The notes: generated from the letters alone by a model not told the origin. A stretch of 64,000 nt of DNA from JAAFHB01 sp963677935 (GCA_963677935.2 CAXXEH010000001.1:1-64000), one strand, 5' to 3'; shown: positions 25,335 to 34,950, counted from the first letter of the stretch. Numbers and translations: made by a program.

Positions 25335-27425
25335 TTATTTCAACCATTTATCAAGCCACTGAAAGAATACCCGTTGCCAAAGAATACCATTCTGCGCCTG
25401 CAGCACCCAATGACATTCGTCGGGGAAGAAAAGGAACTCAGCCGGAATCCCCTTCAGTTTGGCAGAATTATAGGCGCCCATCCCCTGGGTATATGGAATA
25501 CGCAAATCCTTCTCTCCGTGAATGACAAGTATTGGGGTATCCCAGTTCTGTACAAATTTATGAGGAGAGAAATTTTTATACGTATTCTGCGCCACCTTAT
25601 TATTTAAATCCCAGTAAGCGCCACCGTTATCCCAGTTGACGAACCACATCTCTTCGGTCGTCGAGTACATCGCTTCGAGGTTGAAGATGCCGCAATGTGA
25701 GATAAAGGCTTTAAACCTTTTCTGGTGATGCCCTGCCAGGTAGTAAACCGAATATCCACCATAACTAGCCCCGACAGCTCCCAGACGGTTTTTGTCAATA
25801 TAGGGTTCGTTTGCAAGGGTATCGATTGCAGTTAAATAATCTTTCATATTCTGCCCGCCATAATCACCCGAAATTTGTTCGTTCCACTCCTGTCCAAACC
25901 CGGGAAGACCTCGACGATTCGGCGCTACAATAATATATCCATTGGCAGCCATCATCTGGAAATTCCACCGGTAAGACCAAAACTGGCTGACTGTACTTTG
26001 TGGCCCCCCTTCGCAATAGAGCAATGCAGGATATTTCTTTGCAGGATCAAAATGGGGGGGATAGATCACCCAAACCTTCATTTTCTTCTTGTCGGTGGTG
26101 GTCAGCCAGCGGCTCTCTACCTTTCCGAATGTCAGCTGATCCATGATCCCTTTCGTTGCAGAAGTGATGGGTGTATCCTTCCCGGTTACCGGATCTACAC
26201 GATAGATCTCGGCAGGATGCGACATGGACACTTTTGTAGCAACCAATTGATTATCTGCAATAAAAACGCTTTGATAATCATGAATGCCATCTGTTATGCG
26301 GGTAAATTTACCGTCTGAAAGATCGAGTCTGTAGATTTCGTCTGTCGCCTCAATATCAGAGATGAAGTAGATCGATTTGCCATCTTTGGTCCAGGTAAGT
26401 TCCTTAACATTCTGATCAAAATTAGCCGTATAATCCCTCTTTTGGCCTGTTTTCAGATCAGCCACAAACAGCCGGTTTTTGTCAGCCTCATAACCATCAC
26501 GTGACATGCTCTCCCAGGCAATCATCTGTCCGTCGGGAGAGAAAGCAGGATTAATATCGTACCCCATCATCCCTTCTGTAAAATTAGTTGTTTTGCCACT
26601 CTCTAAACTGTACAGATAAATATCTGAATTAGTAGAGGTTGCATAAGCTATTCCCACCTTCTTTTTACAGGTATAAGCCACCGTCTTTCCGTCTGGACTC
26701 CAGTTGATCTGCTCGATACCACCCATTGGTTTCATCGGGGAGTCAAAACGTTCGCCTTCCATGATATCCTTATCTCCTGACAATCCGCTTTCACTGTAAC
26801 AGGCAATCACCACATGCTGGTAGGTGTAATCATGCCAGCTGTCCCAGTGACGATACATCAGGTCGGTTTCGAGCCGGGCATTGGCCTTTGGCAGGTCGGG
26901 ATAAAGATCATGAATATCCTTATCCAATTTCACAGATTTAATATAAATGATATTTTTTAAATCCGGAGAATATTTAAATCCGGAGATCCCACCTGCAACA
27001 TTTGATACCTGAACATTTCCCGATCCGTCAGGATTCATTTCCCATAGCTGAGCGCTCCCCGATTTGGAGGAGATGTATCCAATCTTCTTTCCATCTGGTC
27101 GCCATTGTTCATCCCCCTCTTTTTCAGGAGTATCGGTCAGCTTTTTAGCCTCGCCTCCGGCTACCGGAACAATATAGATATCGCGGTAGGACTTATTCTC
27201 GGCAATATTAAAGAAAGTAACTCCATAAAGCACCGATTTCGAATCAGGAGAGACCTGTGTGCCACCGATACGTCCAAACGACCACAACACTTCAGGGGTC
27301 ATAATATCTGAAGATAATTTAGGGGTTGAAGGGGTATAATTGGCCTTCACAGGAGCAGATTTTTCACTTTTCATACAGGCTGAAAAAAAGGTAACAATCA
27401 GAAAAAAAACGAACAGCTTTTGCAT
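25335..27425 (-). CDS. S9-family prolyl oligopeptidase-like serine peptidase, lipoprotein
   Basis: 696 residues from the ATG at 27425; the alternative GTG at 27446 lies in the promoter. A lipoprotein signal 'MQKLFVFFLIVTFFSACMKS' has its Cys at residue 17. An N-terminal beta-propeller of WD40-like repeats ('GYDINPAFSPDGQMIAWES', 'ELTWTKDGKSIYFISD') is followed by the C-terminal alpha/beta-hydrolase peptidase: Ser554 in GASYGGYS, Asp640 in 'EKDLRIPYTQG' and His672 in DECHWV. Members release dipeptides from peptides in the periplasm. Monocistronic by its own promoter and the terminator-bounded upstream gene. Confidence 0.93.
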   Translation of the reverse strand: MQKLFVFFLIVTFFSACMKSEKSAPVKANYTPSTPKLSSDIMTPEVLWSFGRIGGTQVSPDSKSVLYGVTFFNIAENKSYRDIYIVPVAGGEAKKLTDTPEKEGDEQWRPDGKKIGYISSKSGSAQLWEMNPDGSGNVQVSNVAGGISGFKYSPDLKNIIYIKSVKLDKDIHDLYPDLPKANARLETDLMYRHWDSWHDYTYQHVVIACYSESGLSGDKDIMEGERFDSPMKPMGGIEQINWSPDGKTVAYTCKKKVGIAYATSTNSDIYLYSLESGKTTNFTEGMMGYDINPAFSPDGQMIAWESMSRDGYEADKNRLFVADLKTGQKRDYTANFDQNVKELTWTKDGKSIYFISDIEATDEIYRLDLSDGKFTRITDGIHDYQSVFIADNQLVATKVSMSHPAEIYRVDPVTGKDTPITSATKGIMDQLTFGKVESRWLTTTDKKKMKVWVIYPPHFDPAKKYPALLYCEGGPQSTVSQFWSYRWNFQMMAANGYIIVAPNRRGLPGFGQEWNEQISGDYGGQNMKDYLTAIDTLANEPYIDKNRLGAVGASYGGYSVYYLAGHHQKRFKAFISHCGIFNLEAMYSTTEEMWFVNWDNGGAYWDLNNKVAQNTYKNFSPHKFVQNWDTPILVIHGEKDLRIPYTQGMGAYNSAKLKGIPAEFLFFPDECHWVLQAQNGILWQRVFFQWLDKWLK

Positions 27426-27445
27426 AGTCTGAATTTTAATTCTCA

Positions 27446-27475
27446 CAAAAATAAGCGGATTTGGGTGATGTACAA
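27446..27475 (-). promoter_or_regulatory. Bacteroidota-type promoter for the S9 peptidase
   Basis: On the minus strand TTG (27475-27473), 19-nt spacer, TATTTTTG (27453-27446). Both elements fit. The -7 box ends 20 nt before the ATG at 27425, which supports that start over GTG at 27446. Confidence 0.65.
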
Positions 27476-27480
27476 TAAAG

Positions 27481-27510
27481 AAACCTGCAAATACGAAGAT
27501 TTGCAGGTTT
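27481..27510 (-). terminator. Hairpin terminator after the NigD-like gene
   Basis: AAACCTGCAAAT (27481-27492) and ATTTGCAGGTTT (27499-27510) form a perfect 12-bp stem with a 6-nt loop, about 75 bp past the stop at 27586 and just before the S9 peptidase promoter. The T-run on the minus strand is short. Confidence 0.65.
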
Positions 27511-27585
27511 GTAAAAACTTACAAAAGACCTCTCTGTATCCTAATGTTTAAAGAAAACTGAACAATCACGACATATCAACGGAAA

Positions 27586-28293
27586 TCAATATCTGTAAGT
27601 TTGTGGTAGATCAATCCTTCTGCCATCGTAATCGGTGTACCTGACAAAAAATTTTGTTTCTGCTTTGCCTGTGAGTTTCAGATAATCCAGTTTAAAGCTA
27701 ACATAGGCTGTAGCAGGATAGTCTCTCCGGTCTCCACGGGCATTGTGGCGCAATTCAAGAATAAACGGATTATTAATTCCATTAGCTTCGCAATTATCGA
27801 TCAGGTTGATGTAATGGACTGATCCCTGGGTGTAATACCTCAACTCAAGGTTAAGAATTCCACCTGTCTTTGAAATCCAGCAATCCCTGACAATTATTGG
27901 GTCATGCCCCATACTATCGTCGGCAACCTCAGTATATTTCTTAATACCCTTGAAAAGAATATTCCTTAACCCAAGTATATCAGCGGTATAAATGACGGTT
28001 GAATCGGTCAGTTTTTGATGGGTAAGGGGATCAAAATCGACCAGTACACGTTGATTATCTTTAATCTCAAACCCCGAAACCAGCGTTGCATGGGGAACAA
28101 CATTATTGCCGTTATCGAGATGAATCAGATAATCGTTAATGGCAGCGCTTTTCTTTTCGATGATCCCGAATGAGGCAATGAAATTTCCCGAATAATGGCA
28201 ATAATCATCATCTTTAAAACATGAGGTACAAAGCATTCCGAATCCAATAATTGTCGGAATTGCTACCTTAAAAAATCGTGCTATCGTGTTCAT
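27586..28293 (-). CDS. NigD-like lipoprotein
   Basis: 235 residues. A lipoprotein signal has its Cys in 'GMLCTSCFKDDDY', and the mature part resembles the NigD1/NigD2 family of Bacteroidota: 'YLIHLDNGNNVVPHATL', 'GFEIKDNQRVLVDFDPL', and a C-terminal beta-rich domain ending 'ETKFFVRYTDYDGRRIDLPQ'. NigD was named after a Porphyromonas-type immunity/bacteriocin-adjacent gene, but the general family is just a surface or periplasmic lipoprotein of unknown use. Its gene stands alone, bounded by a hairpin downstream and a 405-bp gene-poor gap upstream. Confidence 0.8.
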   Translation of the reverse strand: MNTIARFFKVAIPTIIGFGMLCTSCFKDDDYCHYSGNFIASFGIIEKKSAAINDYLIHLDNGNNVVPHATLVSGFEIKDNQRVLVDFDPLTHQKLTDSTVIYTADILGLRNILFKGIKKYTEVADDSMGHDPIIVRDCWISKTGGILNLELRYYTQGSVHYINLIDNCEANGINNPFILELRHNARGDRRDYPATAYVSFKLDYLKLTGKAETKFFVRYTDYDGRRIDLPQTYRY

Positions 28294-28698
28294 AGTTTCA
28301 AATTTAAAGTTCTGTTAAAAGATAAAAAGAGCTTTAAAAAAGTTGCGTGAAAATCAAATTTTTTAAGAAAAAAAATGCTGATAAAATTAAACCAAGGTTT
28401 GTGAATAACATACCTAAGTATTGAGAATAATTTAATGTCGTAAAGATTGCACTTCGGGTCTACTTTCCCTAGCTACTTCAATAAAACAATATTACATCTT
28501 TATTGCAACATCTTTTTATTTTGGATTCACTTTTGTTGGCCACTAACTTCGGTTATGTGCAAACAAACACATCCCAGTGCACAATATGGGTTGGAAATTA
28601 TGTCGGGTTGGAATCAACAGGTAAAATGATTTTCAAGGGTGATGCAATCGGCCACAACCGGTTTCAAATACAATTTACTGGATGTTTATCTTCAAAGA
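28294..28698. other. Gene-poor stretch between the NigD-like gene and thrC
   Basis: About 405 bp with no convincing gene. The first 100 bases are AT-rich and contain TAAATTTG on the minus strand at 28306-28299, but it is only 6 nt from the NigD-like ATG. A plus-strand open frame of 75 codons (28503-28730) runs into thrC, has no recognisable motif and was not accepted. No stem-loop of note. Confidence 0.5.
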
Positions 28699-30000
28699 TC
28701 ACCCTGCCAACCCATTCAAATAACCCCTGAAGGTTTCGTAACCCGCCGGAAATTCAATGCTTAGTTTCTCCCCATTCATGAAGGCCTGCAATTTTTCAGG
28801 CATCGGCACATTCCCTTTGCCAACTACCTCTTCGACAGTATCGGTGAATTTTGCCGGATGTGCTGTCTCAAGAAAGATTCCAGTCTCATCCTCTCTTAAT
28901 AATTCATGAAGGGCCCGATAACCAACAGCTCCATGTGGATCGAGAAGATAACCTGTCGACTGATATACTGAAAGCAAGCTCTCCCTGATCTGATCGTCAT
29001 TATAGGTCGTTCCAACAATATCACTGGCAATTGCCTGATGGTTATTGGCATACAAATCAAGTATCCGTACGAAATTACTTGGATCGCCTACATCCATGGC
29101 ATTGGCGATGGTCGAAACGGAAGGACGCGGTTCGTAAACCCCCGTTTTAAGGTATTTATAAACGATATCATTCCGGTTATTTGCAGCAATAAATTTACTT
29201 ACTGGCAGCCCCATTCTTTTGGCGAAAAGTCCGGCGGTCAGATTTCCGAAGTTGCCGCTTGGCACAGAAAAGACCACTTTTCGCGATTTATCCTCCAGTT
29301 TTGCCCAGGCATTGAAATAGTAAAATGCCTGTGGCAGGAATCGGGCGACATTGATCGAGTTGGCTGAAGTAATTGTGATCTTCCTTTTTAGCTCCTCATC
29401 CATAAATGCCGACTTAACCAGCGCCTGACAATCATCAAAAGTGCCATCAATTTCGAGGGCAGTGATGTTCTGACCAAGTGTAGTAAATTGTTTCTCCTGT
29501 ATTTCACTAACCTTTCCTTTCGGATAAAGAACGTGCACCTGTATTCCTTCCACACCCAGAAATCCATTGGCCACCGCACTTCCGGTATCGCCCGATGTTG
29601 CCACCAAAACATGCACCATTTTTTTCTCCTTTCCCAGGAAATGAGATAAAAGGCGTGCCATAAACCGGGCACCAACATCTTTAAAAGCAGAAGTCGGACC
29701 CTGAAAAAGCTCTAAAGAGTAGATATGTTTTGAAACTGGTACCAGGGGTGTATCAAAACTCAGGGTGTCGAATACGATCTTTTTCAATATTTGATCGGGA
29801 ATATCCTCTCCAAAGAATTTTTTGGCCACCTCGAATGATAACTCCTGAAAACTCATTGAGCCAATTTCCTGAAAAAAAGATTCCGGTAATGGATCGATCC
29901 TTTCGGGCATAAATAATCCACGGTCGGCGGCAAGCCCCTGTGTGACTGCCAGTTCAAGATTTACGTCGGGCGTTTGATGGTTGGTGCTGTAATACTTCAT
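28699..30000 (-). CDS. thrC: Threonine synthase
   Basis: 433 residues from the ATG at 30000; upstream in-frame extension is not family-like. ThrC makes threonine from O-phosphohomoserine with pyridoxal phosphate. The start 'MKYYSTNHQTPDVNLELAVT' and 'GLAADRGLFMPERI' are typical, the PLP lysine is Lys107 in 'GPTSAFKDVGARFM', and 'VATSGDTGSAVANGF' is the phosphate loop. The length fits the short bacterial form. Last gene of the thrA-apgM-thrC group; 114 bp separate it from the upstream gene. Confidence 0.96.
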   Translation of the reverse strand: MKYYSTNHQTPDVNLELAVTQGLAADRGLFMPERIDPLPESFFQEIGSMSFQELSFEVAKKFFGEDIPDQILKKIVFDTLSFDTPLVPVSKHIYSLELFQGPTSAFKDVGARFMARLLSHFLGKEKKMVHVLVATSGDTGSAVANGFLGVEGIQVHVLYPKGKVSEIQEKQFTTLGQNITALEIDGTFDDCQALVKSAFMDEELKRKITITSANSINVARFLPQAFYYFNAWAKLEDKSRKVVFSVPSGNFGNLTAGLFAKRMGLPVSKFIAANNRNDIVYKYLKTGVYEPRPSVSTIANAMDVGDPSNFVRILDLYANNHQAIASDIVGTTYNDDQIRESLLSVYQSTGYLLDPHGAVGYRALHELLREDETGIFLETAHPAKFTDTVEEVVGKGNVPMPEKLQAFMNGEKLSIEFPAGYETFRGYLNGLAG

Positions 30001-30114
30001 CCTTAATAATTCATTTATAGATAAAAAAGGGCTTTTATGCGACAACCAACAGACTTCAGGTACTTTTGATGAAATTGTCAATACCTAAAATCTAAAGGTC
30101 TCTAATCTATACCC

Positions 30115-31326
30115 TTAAATGCTTTTCAATAGTTCCTGCATAAACTGATGGCTCTCCAAAACTCCATAACCCCCATTTTTTGCCGCTGATTCATCATAAC
30201 GATCAACATCATCAGCCTCAATTCCCGGATACCAGATTAAAAATGGGACCGCGTCACGGGTATGGGTTTTTAATTTCCATGGAGTGGGATGATCAGGAAG
30301 AACTGCAATGGCAACAGGTTCGTCCATTTTGGAGATTTCATCTACAAGATATTTAACGATGCGGTGATCAAGGTATTCTATTGTCTTCAATTTCAGATCA
30401 TAATCACCTTCATGTCCAGCTTCGTCACTTGCCTCGACATGCAGGTAAACAAAGTCGTGCGTTTTTAGCGCTTCGACAGCTGCCTGAGCTTTCCCCTCGT
30501 AGTTGGTATCATACAAACCTGTGGCGCCTTCCACTTTGATCACGTCCAGTCCGGCATATACACCGATTCCCTGAATCAGGTCGACAGCTGAAATCACGGC
30601 GCCGGTACCGATTCCAAACATCTCTTTGAGCGTTTTCATCGCTGGTTTATAACCGGGAGACCAGGGCCAAATTGAGTTGGCCATATCTTTTCCGTCCGAT
30701 TTCCTTTTGAGGTTGACCGGATGATTTTCGAGCAACTGACGCGACTTCTGAATCAGTTCAAGCAAAAGCTGGGCAGTTGCTTCACCTGATTCGTTCAACG
30801 CACCGGGAAGGACATCTTTTACCGGAGTTCCCGGAACATCGTGAGGCGGTACACATCTTAATGATTTGTTCCCACCCCTGATCACCAGCAGATGACGGTA
30901 TGAAACACCAGGATAAAATCTGACCGACTCATTTCCAAGATTTTCATCCAGATAATTAATCAATTCGAGTGCCTCCGGAGTCGTAATATGTCCGGCGGAA
31001 TGATTCTTAATCTTTTCATCAGCGATACAGATCAGGTTGCAACGCAAAGCAAGGTCACCCTCATTGAGCTGAACCCCGATACTGGCAGCTTCAATTACGC
31101 CACGTCCTTCGAAAACAGATTCAACATCATAACCAAGAACAGCCAGATTTGCAACTTCGCTTCCGGGATGAAGTCTTTCAGGAATCGTTTTTAACAATCC
31201 GGAACGTCCCATCTTCGCCAATTGATCAATATTCGGTATGTGAGCAGCCATCAGGGGTGTCAATCCCCCGTGTTCTATCTCCGGCTGATCTGACATACCA
31301 TCGCCAAGAATAACTATATATTTCAC
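30115..31326 (-). CDS. ApgM-family cofactor-independent phosphoglycerate mutase-like protein (candidate homoserine kinase)
   Basis: 403 residues from a GTG start (31326). It has the ApgM/alkaline-phosphatase-like metal-binding pattern: 'VILGDGMSDQPE' with the first Asp, 'EVANLAVLGYD' including the Ser/Asn pair, 'HVEASDEAGHEGD' and 'VLPDHPTPW'. Archaeal relatives are cofactor-independent phosphoglycerate mutases. Its place between thrA and thrC, in an operon that lacks any GHMP-type thrB, makes a homoserine kinase role likely; experimental work on related Bacteroides and Desulfovibrio proteins has been reported in that sense, to my knowledge. That function is inference here. An 18-bp tandem repeat precedes the start. 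Confidence 0.88.
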   Translation of the reverse strand: MKYIVILGDGMSDQPEIEHGGLTPLMAAHIPNIDQLAKMGRSGLLKTIPERLHPGSEVANLAVLGYDVESVFEGRGVIEAASIGVQLNEGDLALRCNLICIADEKIKNHSAGHITTPEALELINYLDENLGNESVRFYPGVSYRHLLVIRGGNKSLRCVPPHDVPGTPVKDVLPGALNESGEATAQLLLELIQKSRQLLENHPVNLKRKSDGKDMANSIWPWSPGYKPAMKTLKEMFGIGTGAVISAVDLIQGIGVYAGLDVIKVEGATGLYDTNYEGKAQAAVEALKTHDFVYLHVEASDEAGHEGDYDLKLKTIEYLDHRIVKYLVDEISKMDEPVAIAVLPDHPTPWKLKTHTRDAVPFLIWYPGIEADDVDRYDESAAKNGGYGVLESHQFMQELLKSI

Positions 31327-31327
31327 T

Positions 31328-31381
31328 ATTTCTATTTATTTCTTTATTTCTATTTATTTCTTTATTCCTATTTATCTCCTT
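31328..31381 (-). repeat. 18-bp tandem repeat (three copies) between thrA and the apgM-like gene
   Basis: Three head-to-tail 18-bp units: the first two (31328-31345, 31346-31363) are identical and the third (31364-31381) differs at four positions. They fill almost the entire gap between the thrA stop (31385) and the GTG at 31326. On the transcript the sequence is AU-rich, and the thrA-proximal unit starts AAGGAG. Confidence 0.9.
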
Positions 31382-31384
31382 CGA

Positions 31385-33808
31385 TCAGATATTCGAAACC
31401 TTAATCAGATCGGCAAAAACACCTGCGGCAGTTACAGCTGCACCAGCGCCATATCCCTGGATTAGCATCGGATATTCGTTATAACGTTCGCTGGTTAACA
31501 ACACAATATTATTGCTCCCTTCAAGGTCATAAAAGGGATGACCAGGATCGACAATCACCAGCGATACGGAAGCCTTACCCTGGTCCATCACGCCAACAAA
31601 ACGCCATTTTTGTTTTTTTGATTCAAGAACAATACGCTGCTCTTCAAATACCTCATCCATTTCACTGATCGTATTCCAAAACTCCTCCATTGATGAATTA
31701 AAATACTTCGCAGGAATAAAGGAGTTATTGACCACCTCTTCTTTTTCAATTTTATATCCTGACTCACGCGCAAGAATCACTAGTTTTCGTATAACGTCAA
31801 TCCCACTCAGGTCGATCCGTGGATCGGGTTCTGCATAACCCATCTCTTTCGCCATTTTTACAGCCTTGCTGAATGGAATATCTTTACTTAAGGTGTTGAA
31901 AATATAATTCAGCGTTCCTGACAATACTGCTTCGATGCGAACAATACGATCACCCGAACGCATCAAATCATTGATTGTCGAGATCAGTGGAAGTCCTGCT
32001 CCTACATTGGTCTCGAACAGAAATTTAACGCCATGCTTTGCCGCCATCTCCTTCAGTTCACGGTAGCGGCTATACTCCGATGATGCAGCTACTTTATTTG
32101 CTGCGACAACAGAAATATAATTTTCGAGTACATAAAGATAATGATCAGCAACTTTCGCATTTGCCGTACAATCAACAAAAACGGAGTTGAACATGTTCAT
32201 CTTAACCATCGTTTCACAAAACAAACCCAAATCAGATTTTAGTGGAGAAGCATCTACCAGATTCTTAATCTCTGATACATTGATCCCCTCGCGGTCAAAA
32301 ATCATCTTTCGCGAATTGGCCACACCTGCCAGCTTCAATTTAAGACGATGATCCCTTTTTAATTTTTCCTGCTGTCTTCCAATCTGACTTAGTAAATCGC
32401 GTCCGACAGTTCCTATTCCAACCAGGAAGATATTCAGTTCGACATAAGGAGAGAGAAAAAATGCCTCATGAACAACATTTAGCGTCTTCCTTAAATCGGA
32501 ATTTTTAACAACCCATGAGATATTTTGTTCTGATGCCCCCTGGGCAATAGCAACAACATTAATTCCATTCTTTCCAATCGTGTGAAAAAGCTTTCCCGCA
32601 ATACCGGCAGAATGTTTCATGTTTTCGCCAACGATAGCAACGATTGAAAGGTCATTTTCGCAATCCAGTTTGCTGATATGGCCCGACAAAATCTCACGAT
32701 CAAATTCATAAGCGATCGCCTCTTGTGCAAGCGCAGCGGCATGCGAATCGATTGCAAAGCTGATCGAATTCTCGGAGGAGGCCTGGGAGATCAGAATCAC
32801 ATTTATATCCTTCTTTGCAAGTGCCCCGAATAGTCGCATCGAAATACCCGTAACGCCGACCATTCCCAAACCCTGTATGGTAAAAAGGGAGATTCCCGAA
32901 ATGGAGGAGATCCCTTTAATCGGATGATCTTTTGGATCAGCCGAGGATCGACTAATCAATGTCCCTTCTCCTCCAGGATTCATCGTATTCAGAATATGAA
33001 TAGGGATATTTTTCTGATAAACAGGCAAAATGGTAGGTGGATAGATCACCTTTGCTCCAAAGTGCGAAAGCTCCATCGCCTCTGAATAAGTGAGCATGGG
33101 AATAGTATATGCCTTGCTGATCACACGTGGGTCTGCAGTCATAAAACCATCAACATCTGTCCATATTTCCAGGCGATCGGCACAAACAGCTGCGGCAAAA
33201 AGTGCTGCAGTATAATCAGAACCGCCACGTCCGAGTGTGGTAATTGAACCATCAGAAGCAGAAGAGATAAATCCCGGAGCAACAGCAAATTGTTCCACTG
33301 CAGAACAGGCTTCCGCAATTAAACGGTAGGTTAAATCAAAATCTACATTTGCCTTGCCAAAATTACGATCAGTCTTTATAACTGACATACTATCTATTAA
33401 TTGAACATTCAGGAACTGGCTGATCAACAACGAGGAGAGACGTTCGCCGAAACCAAGGATTTTATCCATGGTTTTAGGTGTTAGTTCCCCGATTAGTGTT
33501 ACCCCCTGAATGATCTTTTCGAGTTCATCAAAAAGTGGATGAAGCAAATTAATAACCTGATCGGTGAACTCCGGAGCGAATAAACCAGATATCATCTCGT
33601 CGTGACGTGATCTGATTGCGATAAGTTCACCATTAACTTTCAAACCGGATGCAGCCTTTTTAGCCACAGCCAAAAGCTGATCGGTAACTCCACCCAATGC
33701 AGAAACTACAACAATTATTTTCTCATGTTGATTTAGAACAATTTCGCCAATCCTTCTTACATTCTCAACCGAACCGACGGAAGTTCCTCCAAATTTCAAT
33801 ATTTTCAT
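31385..33808 (-). CDS. thrA: Bifunctional aspartate kinase/homoserine dehydrogenase I
   Basis: 807 residues. The aspartokinase domain starts with KFGGTSVGS (residues 4-12) and has 'TTLGRGGSDYTAALFAAA'; ACT-type regulatory repeats lie around 300-460 ('GVTGISMRLFGALAKKDINV', 'ISWVVKNSDLRKTL'); the homoserine dehydrogenase domain starts with the NAD loop 'LVGIGTVGRDLLSQIG' and has the catalytic 'GAGLPLISTINDL' and 'GYAEPDPRIDLSGIDVIRK'. It makes homoserine from aspartate together with Asd (not in the window). First gene of the threonine operon; the leader upstream is only about 40 nt past the recA terminator, and no leader peptide is seen. Confidence 0.97.
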   Translation of the reverse strand: MKILKFGGTSVGSVENVRRIGEIVLNQHEKIIVVVSALGGVTDQLLAVAKKAASGLKVNGELIAIRSRHDEMISGLFAPEFTDQVINLLHPLFDELEKIIQGVTLIGELTPKTMDKILGFGERLSSLLISQFLNVQLIDSMSVIKTDRNFGKANVDFDLTYRLIAEACSAVEQFAVAPGFISSASDGSITTLGRGGSDYTAALFAAAVCADRLEIWTDVDGFMTADPRVISKAYTIPMLTYSEAMELSHFGAKVIYPPTILPVYQKNIPIHILNTMNPGGEGTLISRSSADPKDHPIKGISSISGISLFTIQGLGMVGVTGISMRLFGALAKKDINVILISQASSENSISFAIDSHAAALAQEAIAYEFDREILSGHISKLDCENDLSIVAIVGENMKHSAGIAGKLFHTIGKNGINVVAIAQGASEQNISWVVKNSDLRKTLNVVHEAFFLSPYVELNIFLVGIGTVGRDLLSQIGRQQEKLKRDHRLKLKLAGVANSRKMIFDREGINVSEIKNLVDASPLKSDLGLFCETMVKMNMFNSVFVDCTANAKVADHYLYVLENYISVVAANKVAASSEYSRYRELKEMAAKHGVKFLFETNVGAGLPLISTINDLMRSGDRIVRIEAVLSGTLNYIFNTLSKDIPFSKAVKMAKEMGYAEPDPRIDLSGIDVIRKLVILARESGYKIEKEEVVNNSFIPAKYFNSSMEEFWNTISEMDEVFEEQRIVLESKKQKWRFVGVMDQGKASVSLVIVDPGHPFYDLEGSNNIVLLTSERYNEYPMLIQGYGAGAAVTAAGVFADLIKVSNI

Positions 33809-33854
33809 AGGGATTATTTAATAATTTGTAATCCAATTGCGTGTACAAAAGTCC

Positions 33855-33891
33855 AAAAAAAATCTGAACCGTGATATTTCCGGTTCAGATT
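33855..33891 (-). terminator. Intrinsic terminator after recA
   Basis: AATCTGAACCG (33861-33871) pairs perfectly with CGGTTCAGATT (33881-33891), 9-nt loop, followed on the minus strand by eight consecutive T. It lies 21 bp past the recA stop, an ideal intrinsic terminator. Confidence 0.9.
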
Positions 33892-33912
33892 TATTGTCAA
33901 GTTTACAATTAT

Positions 33913-34935
33913 TTATTTTTCAACAGATGGCGCGTAGCTTGCAAGTAGTTTTGTTTCAAGCTCTTCCATTAATTCAGGATTATCCTTTAAAAGTGCCTTA
34001 ACTCCTTCGCGTCCCTGGCCTAACTTTGTGTCACCATAACTAAACCATGATCCTGACTTTTTAATGAGGTTAATTTCAACGCCTAAATCAATGATCTCTC
34101 CCACTTTTGAGATGCCCTCGCCATAAAGGATGTCGAATTCTGCTTTGCGGAATGGAGGCGCCACTTTATTCTTGACAACCTTAACACGGGTGTGGCTACC
34201 TTGTACCTCTTCACCATCTTTTAACTGACCGATCTTACGGATATCGAGCCGCATAGAGGCATAAAATTTCAAGGCATTACCACCAGTTGTAGTTTCGGGA
34301 TTGCCAAACATTACCCCGATTTTATCACGCAGCTGATTGATAAATATAACGCAGGTTTTGGTTTTGCTAATGCTTCCGGTGAGTTTACGCAATGCCTGTG
34401 ACATCAATCTTGCCTGCAGACCCATTTTCGAATCCCCCATCTCCCCTTCAATCTCAGCTTTTGGGGTCAACGCAGCAACAGAGTCAATTACAATAATATC
34501 GATTGCCCCCGAGCGGATCAGACTATCGGCGATCTCAAGCGCCTGTTCGCCATTGTCAGGTTGTGAAATAAGCAGTTCATCAATATCAACACCCAATTTC
34601 TGGGCATAAGTAGGATCGAAGGCATGCTCTGCGTCAATAAAAGCAGCGATGCCACCAACTTTTTGAGCTTCAGCAATGGCATGGATGGCCAGTGTTGTTT
34701 TACCAGACGACTCAGGACCGAAAATTTCGATTACCCGACCTTTCGGATATCCGCCAATCCCCATAGCAATATCCAGACCAATTGAACCTGAATGAATGGC
34801 CTGTACGTCATCAACAGGTTTGTCGCCCATTCTCATAATTGAGCCTTTCCCGTAGCTCTTTTCAATTTTATCCATTGTAAGCTGCAGGGCTTTCAGCTTT
34901 TCGCTGTTGATCTTCTGGATATCTTCCTTTGCCAT
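33913..34935 (-). CDS. recA: Recombinase RecA
   Basis: 340 residues. RecA forms filaments on single-stranded DNA for strand exchange and triggers SOS cleavage. Walker A GPESSGKT is at residues 73-80, followed by 'IAAFIDAEHAFDP', 'IIVIDSVAALTPKAEIEGE' (Walker B and L1), 'FINQLRDKIGVMFGNPETT' (L2) and 'LIKKSGSWFSYGD'. Complete. It starts 15 bp after bcp, and no LexA-box was recognised upstream of that pair. Confidence 0.98.
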   Translation of the reverse strand: MAKEDIQKINSEKLKALQLTMDKIEKSYGKGSIMRMGDKPVDDVQAIHSGSIGLDIAMGIGGYPKGRVIEIFGPESSGKTTLAIHAIAEAQKVGGIAAFIDAEHAFDPTYAQKLGVDIDELLISQPDNGEQALEIADSLIRSGAIDIIVIDSVAALTPKAEIEGEMGDSKMGLQARLMSQALRKLTGSISKTKTCVIFINQLRDKIGVMFGNPETTTGGNALKFYASMRLDIRKIGQLKDGEEVQGSHTRVKVVKNKVAPPFRKAEFDILYGEGISKVGEIIDLGVEINLIKKSGSWFSYGDTKLGQGREGVKALLKDNPELMEELETKLLASYAPSVEK

Positions 34936-34950
34936 TTTAAATTTATGTAA

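Noticed and set aside
28503..28730. Plus-strand open frame of 75 codons between the NigD-like gene and thrC
   Set aside because: Overlaps the end of thrC, has no recognisable motif, and its residue composition looks like random translation.
30001..30081. 27-residue N-terminal extension of thrC
   Set aside because: Not family-like; threonine synthases start with the MKYYSTN-type sequence at 30000.
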